Shown in pieces: positions 24,447 through 33,670 of a stretch of DNA of 64,000 bases. Position 1 is the first letter of the stretch; each line of letters begins with the position of its first letter. Position numbers and translations under genes: made by a program. Under the pieces are notes generated by a model, which was not told where the DNA came from, did not search any database, and saw nothing but the letters and a program-made list of their open reading frames with translations. The stretch spans positions 7,316,001 to 7,380,000 of the forward strand of contig NZ_CP092431.1 of NCBI RefSeq assembly GCF_022385335.1, given 5' to 3'. This stretch comes from Streptomyces deccanensis (GTDB taxonomy: Bacteria; Actinomycetota; Actinomycetes; Streptomycetales; Streptomycetaceae).

Positions 24447-25550
24447 TCAGGGGGTCAGCCAGGCCGAGGTGTAGGTGTCGATCTCGGCGGTCACCCGGGC
24501 CTTGCCGGGCTCGTCGAGGAAGGACGCGTCCACGGCGTTCCTGGCGAGCGCGGCCACGCCCTGCTCGTCGAGGTCGAGGAGGCGCGCGGCGACCGCGTAC
24601 TCGGTGTTCAGGTCGGTGCCGAACATCGGGGGGTCGTCGGAGTTGACGGTGACCAGCACGCCGGCCCGCACGAACTCCTTGATGGGGTGCTCGTCGAGGG
24701 TGCGGACCGCCCGGGTCGCTATGTTCGAGGTCGGGCAGACCTCCAGGGGGATCCGCCGCTCGGCGAGATGGGCCAGCAGCTTCGGGTCGCGGGCCGCGCT
24801 GGTGCCGTGGCCGATGCGCTCCGCGCGCAATTCGTTGAGCGCGTCCCAGATCGTCTCGGGCCCTGTGGTCTCGCCGGCGTGCGGCACGGAGTGCAGGCCG
24901 GCCGCGATCGCCCGGTCGAAGTGCGGCTTGAACTGCGGCCTCGGCACTCCGACCTCGGGCCCGCCGAGCCCGAACGACACCAGCCCCTCCGGCCGCAGCC
25001 GGTCCTCGGTGGCGAGCCGCAGGGTCTCGTCGGCCGCGGCCGTCCCCGCCTCGCCGGGAACGTCGAAGCACCACCGCAGCACGGTCCCGAACTCGGCCTC
25101 CGCCGCTTTCCGGGCGTCCTCGATCGCGTCCATGAAGGCCCGCTCCTCGATCCCGCGACGGGTGGAGGAGTACGGCGTGACGGTCAGCTCGGCGTAGCGC
25201 ACCTGCTGCCGGGCGAGGTCCCGCGCCACCTCGAACGTCAGCAGCCGGACGTCCTCCGGGGTGCGGATCAGGTCGACGACGGACAGATATACCTGGATGA
25301 AGTGGGCGAAGTCCGTGAACGAGAAGTAGTCCGCGAGCGCCTCGGGGTCCGTGGGCACCTGGGAGTCGGGGTGGCGGGCGGCCAGTTCCGAGACGATACG
25401 GGGGGAGGCGGAGCCGACGTGGTGCACGTGCAGTTCGGCCTTGGGCAGACCGGCGATGAAGGCGTGCAGATCGCGGGTGCCGGGAGCGGCGGCGGTGTCG
25501 GCGACGGCGGGGCTCAGGGGCACGCCCTGCGCGGTGCGGTGGTCGGTCAA
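24447..25550 (-). CDS. Adenosine deaminase-family enzyme, possibly 6-aminodeoxyfutalosine deaminase
   Basis: A 367-residue ADA-superfamily hydrolase with metal and catalytic residues in place: HVH (41, 43), HAGE (H224, E227), GHGT (H248) and NSDDP (D305, D306). The loop normally reading HLDG reads HHVG (43-46), so the aspartate that binds the ribose 5'-hydroxyl is Val45. As I recall, Streptomyces proteins with this change, once called adenosine deaminases, were shown to deaminate 6-aminodeoxyfutalosine in the menaquinone (futalosine) pathway. That fits here, but adenosine deaminase cannot be ruled out by sequence reading alone. Confidence 0.85.
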   Translation of the reverse strand: MTDHRTAQGVPLSPAVADTAAAPGTRDLHAFIAGLPKAELHVHHVGSASPRIVSELAARHPDSQVPTDPEALADYFSFTDFAHFIQVYLSVVDLIRTPEDVRLLTFEVARDLARQQVRYAELTVTPYSSTRRGIEERAFMDAIEDARKAAEAEFGTVLRWCFDVPGEAGTAAADETLRLATEDRLRPEGLVSFGLGGPEVGVPRPQFKPHFDRAIAAGLHSVPHAGETTGPETIWDALNELRAERIGHGTSAARDPKLLAHLAERRIPLEVCPTSNIATRAVRTLDEHPIKEFVRAGVLVTVNSDDPPMFGTDLNTEYAVAARLLDLDEQGVAALARNAVDASFLDEPGKARVTAEIDTYTSAWLTP

Positions 25551-25755
25551 GGTTCCTCCCCGGGAACGGCGTCCGCCCAGGACCGTGGTCCGCCGCGGGG
25601 GACGCGGGTGATCGGCTGATCGATGACTCGGGGATCATCGTAGGCGGCCGTCCGCACGTCGATCCCCGGGCCTTAGCATGACCGAACGTACAGCTGCTCG
25701 CGTACGACGGAAAAGCGACGCAGAACGGCACGGAACGTCACAGGGGGACCCGCTC

Positions 25756-26976
<1,221 letters not shown>

Positions 26977-27012
26977 CTCTGGGAGAACGCGCTCCGAAGG
27001 GTGGCGCGCCCG

Positions 27013-27043
27013 AAGGGGCGCGGGGAACTGCGCGACCAGCCAC
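27013..27043. repeat. Dispersed GC-rich palindromic repeat, copy D (inverse arm)
   Basis: AAGGGGCGCGGGGAACTGCG followed by CGACCAGCCAC is the reverse complement of the arms at 9009 and 18141. It occupies the 99-bp gap between the convergent DUF4190 and NADAR genes. Confidence 0.85.
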
Positions 27044-27075
27044 AACGCACCCGCAGTCGCCCGCTCACCGCCGTG

Positions 27076-27678
27076 TCACCCCCGGACGGCGCCCCCGCCG
27101 GCCAGTCGCTCCCGCGCCGCCATCAGCGCGAACCCCAACAGATTGGGGCCCCGCCACCGCGCGGGGTCCATCGCGCGCTCGTCGTCCGCCGCGAGGCCGA
27201 TGCCCCAGATCCGGTCGACGGGGCTGGCCTCGACGAGCACGCGGCCGCCCGTGCCCAGCAGGAACGCCCGCAGGTCGGCGTGGGCGGCGAACTTGTGGAC
27301 GCTGCCCTCGACGACGACGCCGAAGCGCTCCCGCTGCCACAGGGCGTCGTCGAAGCCGCGCACCAGCCGTCCGACCTTCTTGGCCTGCGCGGGGCTCGAC
27401 GCGGCCACCGCCTTGCGCTCCGCTTCCGGATCCCCGAAGAGACGGGCCTTCGAGGCCATCATCCAGTGCTCCGCCGTCGCGTACTCCACGCCGTCCACCG
27501 TGAACGGCGACGGCCACCACTGGCTCAGACAACTCGCGCCGATCCGGCCGTCCGGCAGGGGACGGTGACCCCAGAAGTGCAGGTACTTGACCCTCGCCCC
27601 CGCGCGGACCGCTTCCGTCAGCGTGTCCCAAGAATCGATCTTCTCCATGCCGACGAGTCTGGCAGGCACCACTGACAC
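27076..27678 (-). CDS. NADAR family protein (YbiA-like N-glycosidase)
   Basis: A 200-residue protein of the NADAR/YbiA family, whose members cleave N-glycosidic bonds in riboflavin-pathway intermediates or ADP-ribosyl groups. Signs are KYLHFWGHRP, LSQWWPSPFTVDGVEYATAEHWMMASKA and the C-terminal DRIWGIGLAADDERAMDPARWRGPNLLGFALMAARE. GTG 27678 has GAGG 5 nt ahead; ATG 27648 is where family similarity usually begins and is the alternative. It stands alone, divergent from the second aldehyde dehydrogenase. The biological substrate here is unknown. Confidence 0.88.
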   Translation of the reverse strand: MSVVPARLVGMEKIDSWDTLTEAVRAGARVKYLHFWGHRPLPDGRIGASCLSQWWPSPFTVDGVEYATAEHWMMASKARLFGDPEAERKAVAASSPAQAKKVGRLVRGFDDALWQRERFGVVVEGSVHKFAAHADLRAFLLGTGGRVLVEASPVDRIWGIGLAADDERAMDPARWRGPNLLGFALMAARERLAGGGAVRG

Positions 27679-27720
27679 ACCGTCCTCGATTTCCTGTGTC
27701 GACTGGACACCTGGTCGACA

Positions 27721-27787
27721 GATTCCGTCGCGTAACCAAAAGGCAACAACGGAATCACTTGTTGGCGCCGCATGGCTCTGTCAGGAT
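27721..27787 (+). promoter_or_regulatory. Operator-like inverted repeat and promoter of the second aldehyde dehydrogenase
   Basis: GATTCCGT (27721-27728) and ACGGAATC (27749-27756) form a perfect inverted repeat around GCGTAACCAAAAGGCAACA-type sequence. Directly after it come TTGTTG (27759-27764) and CAGGAT (27782-27787), 17 bp apart. An operator immediately upstream of the -35 suggests an activator site, though the regulator is unknown. Confidence 0.55.
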
Positions 27788-27860
27788 CGGCACTCAAATC
27801 GAGCTGGAGCTACGCCACCCGCCCTCGAGGACAGAGGGGGCACCGGCGGAGGAGAGCGAC

Positions 27861-29396
27861 ATGCAGAACCCGGGCACCGCCACCCCGGACCGATTCCCCG
27901 CACAGGACCGCTTCGCGGTCGGCGCGCAGTTCATCGCCGGCCGCCCGACCAAGGGAACATCGGGCCGCACCCACACGGTCGTCGACCCCGCGACCGGCGA
28001 CGACGTCCTCACCTACGAGCTGGCCGGCCGCGACGACGTGGACGCGGCCGTCGCCGCCGCAGGCGCGGCGTTCCCCGGCTGGGCGGCCACCACGCCCGGC
28101 GAGCGGTCGGACGCGCTGCACCGTTTCGCCGCGGTCCTGGCCGACCGGGCGGAGGAGTTCGCGCGGGCCGAGTCCCTGCAGTGCGGCAAGCCGCTCAAAC
28201 TGACGCGCGAGTTCGACGTACCCGGCACCATCGACAACACCGCTTTCTTCGCGGGTGCCGCCCGCCACCTCCAGGGCCAGTCGGCCGGCGAGTACTCCGG
28301 GGACCACACCTCGTACGTACGCCGGGAGCCCATCGGGGTCGTCGGGTCCGTCGCGCCCTGGAACTACCCGCTCCAGATGGCCGCGTGGAAGATCCTCCCG
28401 GCGATCGCCGCGGGCAACACGATCGTCCTGAAGCCCGCCGAGCTGACCCCGCTCACCTCGCTGCTCTTCGCGCAGGCCGCCACGGACGCCGGCATCCCCG
28501 ACGGTGTGATCAACATCGTCACCGGCACCGGCAGGGAGGCCGGTGAACACCTCGTCGGCCATCCCGATGTGGTCATGACCTCCTTCACCGGGTCCACGGC
28601 CGTCGGCAAGCGCGTCGCCGAGGTCGCCACCGCCACCGTCAAGCGCATCCATCTGGAGCTCGGCGGCAAGGCACCGTTCGTGGTCTTCGACGACGCCGAC
28701 CTGGAGGCCGCCGTCCACGGCGCGGTCGCGGGCTCCCTCATCAACACCGGCCAGGACTGCACGGCCGCCACGCGCGCGTACGTGCAGCGGCCCCTGTACG
28801 AGGAGTTCGTCGCGCGGACGGCCGCCCTGATGGAGACCGTCCGGCTCGGCGACCCCTTCGCCCCGGGCACCGACCTGGGCCCGCTGATCTCGCACGCGCA
28901 GCGCGACCGGGTCGCCGGGTTCGTCGAGCGGGCACGCGCGTACGCGCGCGTGGTCACCGGTGGTGAGGCGCCCGGGGGCGAGTTGGAGAGCGGCGCTTTC
29001 TATCGGCCCACGCTGATCGCGGACGCCGCGCAGGACAGCGAGATCGTCCAGGCGGAGATCTTCGGCCCGGTGCTCGTGGTCCTGCCGTTCGACAGCGACG
29101 ACGAGGGCATCCGCCTCGCGAACGACACCCCGTACGGCCTCGCCGCCTCCGCCTGGAGCCGGGACGTCTACCGGACGGGCCGTGCCACCCGGGAGATCAA
29201 GGCCGGGTGCGTGTGGGTCAACGACCACATCCCGATCATCAGCGAGATGCCGCACGGCGGCTACAAGGCCTCCGGCTTCGGCAAGGACATGTCCACGTAC
29301 TCGTTCGAGGAGTACACCCAGATCAAGCACGTCATGTTCGACAATACGGCGATCGCCAGGAAGGACTGGCACCGCACGATCTTCGGGGACCGCTAG
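27861..29396 (+). CDS. Gamma-aminobutyraldehyde dehydrogenase (second copy)
   Basis: A 511-residue aldehyde dehydrogenase with catalytic E266 in LELGGKAP and C300 in GQDCTAATR, and the VAPWNYPLQMAAWKILPAIAAGNTIVLKPAE cofactor region. It is closely similar in motif wording to the copy at 16671 (for example APWNYP and the C-terminal GKD...IKHVM). ATG 27861 has GGAGGAGAG ahead. It is the first gene of a unit with PotD, PotA, PotB, PotC and a PuuB-like oxidase, which points to oxidation of 4-aminobutanal or a gamma-glutamylated analogue. Confidence 0.9.
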   Translation: MQNPGTATPDRFPAQDRFAVGAQFIAGRPTKGTSGRTHTVVDPATGDDVLTYELAGRDDVDAAVAAAGAAFPGWAATTPGERSDALHRFAAVLADRAEEFARAESLQCGKPLKLTREFDVPGTIDNTAFFAGAARHLQGQSAGEYSGDHTSYVRREPIGVVGSVAPWNYPLQMAAWKILPAIAAGNTIVLKPAELTPLTSLLFAQAATDAGIPDGVINIVTGTGREAGEHLVGHPDVVMTSFTGSTAVGKRVAEVATATVKRIHLELGGKAPFVVFDDADLEAAVHGAVAGSLINTGQDCTAATRAYVQRPLYEEFVARTAALMETVRLGDPFAPGTDLGPLISHAQRDRVAGFVERARAYARVVTGGEAPGGELESGAFYRPTLIADAAQDSEIVQAEIFGPVLVVLPFDSDDEGIRLANDTPYGLAASAWSRDVYRTGRATREIKAGCVWVNDHIPIISEMPHGGYKASGFGKDMSTYSFEEYTQIKHVMFDNTAIARKDWHRTIFGDR

Positions 29397-29404
29397 TCAG
29401 CCCG

Positions 29405-29435
29405 GGGACCGGCCGCCCGACCCCCGGCCGGTCCC
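29405..29435 (+). terminator. Intercistronic hairpin between dehydrogenase and potD-like gene
   Basis: GGGACCGGCC (29405-29414) and GGCCGGTCCC (29426-29435) form a perfect 10-bp stem 8 bp after the dehydrogenase stop. It may lower read-through or protect the upstream mRNA end. A 14-bp tandem duplication (CCGAAAGGGCACC, 29446-29459 and 29460-29473) follows and contains two copies of the ribosome-binding GAAAGGG. Confidence 0.7.
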
Positions 29436-29478
29436 GCCCACCCTCCCGAAAGGGCACCTCCGAAAGGGCACCACGCGC

Positions 29479-30723
29479 ATGGAGCAGTACGAGCCCGACC
29501 GCCTCTCACCGGCCCAGGTGGCCGCCGTGCGGCGCAGCCTCACCCACGGCAGGGCCGCGCTCAGCCGCCGTTCACTGCTGCGCGCCGGAACGGGCGGCGC
29601 ACTCGCGGTCGGCGGGCTCGGGGCGCTCAGCGCCTGCGGCATCCCCGCGGCCAAGAGCACCTCGGGCGGCTCGTCCGAGGACCACTCGGCCAAGGAGAAG
29701 GAGGTCAACTTCTCCAACTGGACCGAGTACATGGACGTCGACGACAGCGGCAAGCGCCATCCCAGCCTGGACCAGTTCACCCGCCGCACCGGCATCAAGG
29801 TCAAGTACACCGAGGACATCAACGACAACGTCGACTTCTTCGGCAAGATCAAGCCGCAGCTCGCCGCCGGCCAGGACACCGGACGCGACCTCATCTGCGT
29901 CACCGACTGGCTCGCCGCCCGGCTGATCCGCTTCGGATGGGTGCAGAAACTGGACGCGTCCAACCTGCCGCACGCCTTCACGAACCTCTCCCAGCAGTTC
30001 CGCGACCCGGACTGGGACCCGGGGCGGGCCTACTCGTATCCCTGGCAGGGCATCTCGACCGTCATCGCCTTCAACCGCAAGGCCCTGGACGGCGAGGAGG
30101 TGAGGTCCGTCTCCGACATGCTCGACAACCCCAAGCTCAAGGGGCGCGTCGGCTTCCTCTCCGAGATGCGCGACAGCGTCGGGATGACCCTGCTCGACAT
30201 GGGCAAGGACCCGGCGAAGTTCTCCGACGACGACTACGACGCGGCGATCGCCCGCCTCCAGAAGGCCGTGGACAAGGGCCAGATACGCCGCTTCACCGGC
30301 AACGACTACACCTCGGACCTCACCAAGGGCGACTTCGCGGCCTGTATCGCCTGGGCCGGTGACGTCGTCCAGCTCAAGGCCGACAGCCCCGACGTCGACT
30401 TCGTCATCCCCGACAGCGGCTACATGACCTCGACCGACAACCTGCTGATCCCGAACAAGGCCCGGCACAAGACCAACGCCGAACGGCTCATCGACTACTA
30501 CTACGAGCCGAAGCCGGCCGCCGAACTCGCCGCGTACATCAACTACGTGTGCCCGGTCGACGGTGTGCGGGCGGAGCTGGCCAAGATCGACCAGGACGCG
30601 GCGAACAACCCGCTGATCATTCCCGACGCGGCCATGGCAGCCAAGTCCCACGCCTTCCGCTCCCTCAGCCAGAAGGAAGAGACGGCGTACGAAGAGAAGT
30701 TCGCGAAGCTGACAGGGGCGTGA
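29479..30723 (+). CDS. potD: Spermidine/putrescine ABC transporter substrate-binding lipoprotein (PotD-like)
   Basis: A 414-residue PotD/PotF-type binding protein. It has a ~30-residue pre-extension (SPAQVAAVRRSLTHGRAAL), a Tat-type SRRSLLR, and lipobox LSAC with Cys about 53, so it is a surface lipoprotein. Mature features are NFSNWTEYMDVDD, EDINDNVDFFGKI, RRFTGNDYTSDL and INYVCPV. It heads the PotABC genes and is followed after 8 bp by the ATPase. Polyamine specificity is inferred from family and the enzyme neighbours. Confidence 0.9.
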   Translation: MEQYEPDRLSPAQVAAVRRSLTHGRAALSRRSLLRAGTGGALAVGGLGALSACGIPAAKSTSGGSSEDHSAKEKEVNFSNWTEYMDVDDSGKRHPSLDQFTRRTGIKVKYTEDINDNVDFFGKIKPQLAAGQDTGRDLICVTDWLAARLIRFGWVQKLDASNLPHAFTNLSQQFRDPDWDPGRAYSYPWQGISTVIAFNRKALDGEEVRSVSDMLDNPKLKGRVGFLSEMRDSVGMTLLDMGKDPAKFSDDDYDAAIARLQKAVDKGQIRRFTGNDYTSDLTKGDFAACIAWAGDVVQLKADSPDVDFVIPDSGYMTSTDNLLIPNKARHKTNAERLIDYYYEPKPAAELAAYINYVCPVDGVRAELAKIDQDAANNPLIIPDAAMAAKSHAFRSLSQKEETAYEEKFAKLTGA

Positions 30724-30731
30724 GAAGGACG

Positions 30732-31892
30732 ATGACCAGCAAGAAGACGACGGAGCACGGCAGCGGTGACGTCCGCCTCTCCGGCATCGGCAAGACCTAC
30801 GGCTCCTTCACCGCCGTGCACCCGCTCGACCTGACCGTGCCGGAAGGTTCCTTCTTCGCCCTGCTCGGCGCCTCCGGCTGCGGCAAGACCACCACCCTGC
30901 GCATGATCGCCGGCCTGGAGGAACCTTCCTGCGGAAGCGTCCGGCTCGGCGACCAGGACGTGACGAACCTGCCCCCGTACAAGCGGCCGGTGAACACCGT
31001 CTTCCAGTCGTACGCCCTCTTCCCGCACCTCGACATCTTCGAGAACGTCGCCTTCGGCCTGCGCCGGCGCGGCATCAAGAGCGTGAAGAAGCAGGTCGAG
31101 GAGATGCTGGAACTGGTGCAGCTCGGCGAGCAGGCCCGCAAGAAGCCGCACCAGCTCTCCGGCGGCCAGCAGCAGCGCGTCGCCGTCGCCCGCGCCCTCA
31201 TCAACCACCCCAAGGTGCTCCTCCTCGACGAGCCGCTCGGCGCCCTCGACCTCAAGCTGCGCCGCCAGATGCAGCTGGAGCTCAAGCGCATCCAGACCGA
31301 GGTCGGCATCACCTTCATCCATGTCACGCACGACCAGGAGGAGGCCATGACCATGGCCGACACGGTCGCCGTGATGAACGGCGGCCGCGTCGAGCAACTC
31401 GGCTCGCCCACCGATCTGTACGAGAACCCGCGGACCACGTTCGTCGCCAACTTCCTCGGCACCTCCAACCTCATAGAGGCCGAGGTCGACTCCACGAGCG
31501 GCGAGGAGATCGTCGTGAAGGCGGGTGACAGCAAGCTCGTCCTGCCCGAGGCGCGATGTTCCGCGCCCACCCGGACCGGCGGCAAGGTCCTCGTCGGCGT
31601 ACGCCCCGAGAAGATCACCCTCACCCACGCGGACGACGCCGGGGAGATCCCGGTCGGCCGCAACCGCGTCACCGGCCGGATCGCCGCGACCAGCTTCATC
31701 GGCGTCTCGACGCAGTACGTGATCGACGGCTCGGTCTGCCCCGAGTTCGAGGTCTACGCGCAGAACATCGACCGCGACACCCGGCTCGTCCCCGGCGCCG
31801 ACGTCGTCCTGCACTGGAGCCCCGCGCACACGTTCGGCCTGGACGCCGCCCAGGACATCGACGCGGGCGTGGACGAGGGGGCGGCCGTCTGA
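30732..31892 (+). CDS. potA: Spermidine/putrescine ABC transporter ATP-binding protein
   Basis: A 386-residue importer ATPase: Walker [10 protein letters not shown] (about 46-54), Q-loop [10 protein letters not shown], signature [15 protein letters not shown], Walker [12 protein letters not shown] and H-loop [13 protein letters not shown], then a TOBE domain ([15 protein letters not shown]). ATG 30732 lies 8 bp after the potD-like stop, and the stop overlaps the next ATG, so potA, potB and potC are tightly coupled. Confidence 0.94.
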   Translation: MTSKKTTEHGSGDVRLSGIGKTYGSFTAVHPLDLTVPEGSFFALLGASGCGKTTTLRMIAGLEEPSCGSVRLGDQDVTNLPPYKRPVNTVFQSYALFPHLDIFENVAFGLRRRGIKSVKKQVEEMLELVQLGEQARKKPHQLSGGQQQRVAVARALINHPKVLLLDEPLGALDLKLRRQMQLELKRIQTEVGITFIHVTHDQEEAMTMADTVAVMNGGRVEQLGSPTDLYENPRTTFVANFLGTSNLIEAEVDSTSGEEIVVKAGDSKLVLPEARCSAPTRTGGKVLVGVRPEKITLTHADDAGEIPVGRNRVTGRIAATSFIGVSTQYVIDGSVCPEFEVYAQNIDRDTRLVPGADVVLHWSPAHTFGLDAAQDIDAGVDEGAAV

Positions 31893-32839
31893 TGTCGACC
31901 GGAACCCTCACCGAGGCCGAGGCACCACCGCCCCCACCCCTCGCACCCGTCCCGGCCACCGGCAAGCCGCCCCGCAAGAGGGGCCGCTGGACGCCGTACC
32001 TGCTGCTCGCGCCCGGTCTGATCTGGCTGCTGGTCTTCTTCGCGATGCCGATGGTCTACCAGGCCTCCACGTCCGTGCAGACGGGCTCCCTGGAGGAGGG
32101 CTACCAGGTCACCTGGCACTTCGCGACGTACTGGGACGCGCTGAGCGAGTACTACCCGCAAGCCCTGCGCTCGGTGCTCTACGCGGGCACGGCGACGGTC
32201 CTGTGCCTGCTGCTCGGCTATCCGCTGGCGTACCTGATCGCCTTCCGGGCCGGCCGCTGGCGCAATCTGATCCTGATCCTGGTGATCGCGCCCTTCTTCA
32301 CCAGCTTCCTGATCCGCACCCTCGCCTGGAAGACGATCCTGTCGGACGGCGGCCCGGTCGTCGGCGCCCTCAACACGCTGCACGTCCTGGACGTCACCAG
32401 CTGGCTCGGCCTCACCGCCGGGGACCGCGTGCTCGCCACACCGCTCGCCGTGGTCTGCGGCCTCACGTACAACTTCCTGCCGTTCATGATCCTGCCGCTC
32501 TACACCTCCCTCGAACGCATCGACGGACGGCTGCACGAGGCGGCCGGCGACCTGTACGCCAAGCCGTTCACCACCTTCCGCAAGGTCACCTTCCCGCTCT
32601 CCATGCCGGGTGTCGTCTCCGGGACCCTGCTGACCTTCATCCCGGCCAGCGGCGACTACGTGAACGCCGAACTCCTCGGCTCCACCAACACCCAGATGAT
32701 CGGAAACGTCATCCAGAGCCAGTTCCTGCGGATCCTCGACTATCCGACGGCGGCGGCGCTCTCCTTCATCCTCATGGCCGCGATCCTCCTCATGGTCACG
32801 GTCTACATCCGTAAGTCCGGGACGGAGGATCTGGTTTAA
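31892..32839 (+). CDS. potB: Spermidine/putrescine ABC transporter permease (PotB-like)
   Basis: A 315-residue inner-membrane permease with six predicted helices and the EAA loop HEAAGDLYAKPFTTFRKVTFPL. The N-terminus has a Pro-rich cytoplasmic stretch (EAPPPPPLAPVPATG). Its ATG shares the A of the potA stop (TGATG), and its stop is adjacent to the potC ATG. Confidence 0.92.
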   Translation: MSTGTLTEAEAPPPPPLAPVPATGKPPRKRGRWTPYLLLAPGLIWLLVFFAMPMVYQASTSVQTGSLEEGYQVTWHFATYWDALSEYYPQALRSVLYAGTATVLCLLLGYPLAYLIAFRAGRWRNLILILVIAPFFTSFLIRTLAWKTILSDGGPVVGALNTLHVLDVTSWLGLTAGDRVLATPLAVVCGLTYNFLPFMILPLYTSLERIDGRLHEAAGDLYAKPFTTFRKVTFPLSMPGVVSGTLLTFIPASGDYVNAELLGSTNTQMIGNVIQSQFLRILDYPTAAALSFILMAAILLMVTVYIRKSGTEDLV

Positions 32840-33640
32840 ATGGCCTTCGTCAATTGGCTCAAGCACCGGCTCGTCGTCATCGCGGGACTGCTGACGCTCG
32901 GATATCTCCTCCTGCCGAACATCGTCGTCACGGTCTTCTCCTTCAATCAGCCCAAGGGCCGTTTCAACTACGAGTGGCAGGAATTCTCCACCGCCGCCTG
33001 GACCGACCCGTGCGGGGTCGCCGACCTGTGCGGCTCGCTCTCGCTCAGCCTCCAACTGGCCGCCTGGGCGACCCTCGGCGCCACCGTCCTCGGCACGTTG
33101 ATCGCCTTCGCCCTGGTGCGGTACCGCTTCCGCGCGCGCGGCGCCGTCAACTCGCTGATCTTCCTCCCGATGGCGATGCCCGAGGTCGTGATGGCCGCCT
33201 CGCTGCTCACCCTGTTCCTCAATCTGGGTGCTCAGCTGGGCTTCTGGACGATCCTCATCGCGCACATCATGTTCTGCCTCAGCTTCGTCGTGGTCGCCGT
33301 CAAGGCACGCGTGATGTCGATGGACCCGAGGCTGGAGGAGGCCGCGCGCGATCTCTACGCGGGGCCCGTCCAGACCTTCGTCCGGGTCACCCTGCCGATC
33401 GCCGCACCCGGAATCGTGGCGGGCGCGCTGCTCGCCTTCGCGCTCTCCTTCGACGATTTCATCATCACCAATTTCAACGCGGGCTCGACCGTCACCTTCC
33501 CCATGTTCGTCTGGGGTTCGGCGCAACGCGGCACACCCGTCCAGATCAATGTCATCGGTACGGCCATGTTCCTCGTCGCCGTACTGTTCGTGGTGGCCGG
33601 AATGGCCGTCACCCACCGCAGAAAGCGCCAGAAGGCGTAA
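32840..33640 (+). CDS. potC: Spermidine/putrescine ABC transporter permease (PotC-like)
   Basis: A 266-residue permease with six predicted helices and the EAA loop EEAARDLYAGPVQTFVRVTLPI. ATG 32840 directly follows the potB TAA with no gap. It is the second half of the permease heterodimer. The FAD oxidase gene follows after 30 bp. Confidence 0.92.
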   Translation: MAFVNWLKHRLVVIAGLLTLGYLLLPNIVVTVFSFNQPKGRFNYEWQEFSTAAWTDPCGVADLCGSLSLSLQLAAWATLGATVLGTLIAFALVRYRFRARGAVNSLIFLPMAMPEVVMAASLLTLFLNLGAQLGFWTILIAHIMFCLSFVVVAVKARVMSMDPRLEEAARDLYAGPVQTFVRVTLPIAAPGIVAGALLAFALSFDDFIITNFNAGSTVTFPMFVWGSAQRGTPVQINVIGTAMFLVAVLFVVAGMAVTHRRKRQKA

Positions 33641-33670
33641 CTTCCGATAACTCTGTAGGGAGTTGAAATC

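Noticed and set aside
23716..25731. Single 671-codon frame joining the GDPD with upstream sequence
   Set aside because: Upstream of ATG 24420 it runs out of phase through the deaminase gene; GDPD similarity begins exactly at that ATG.
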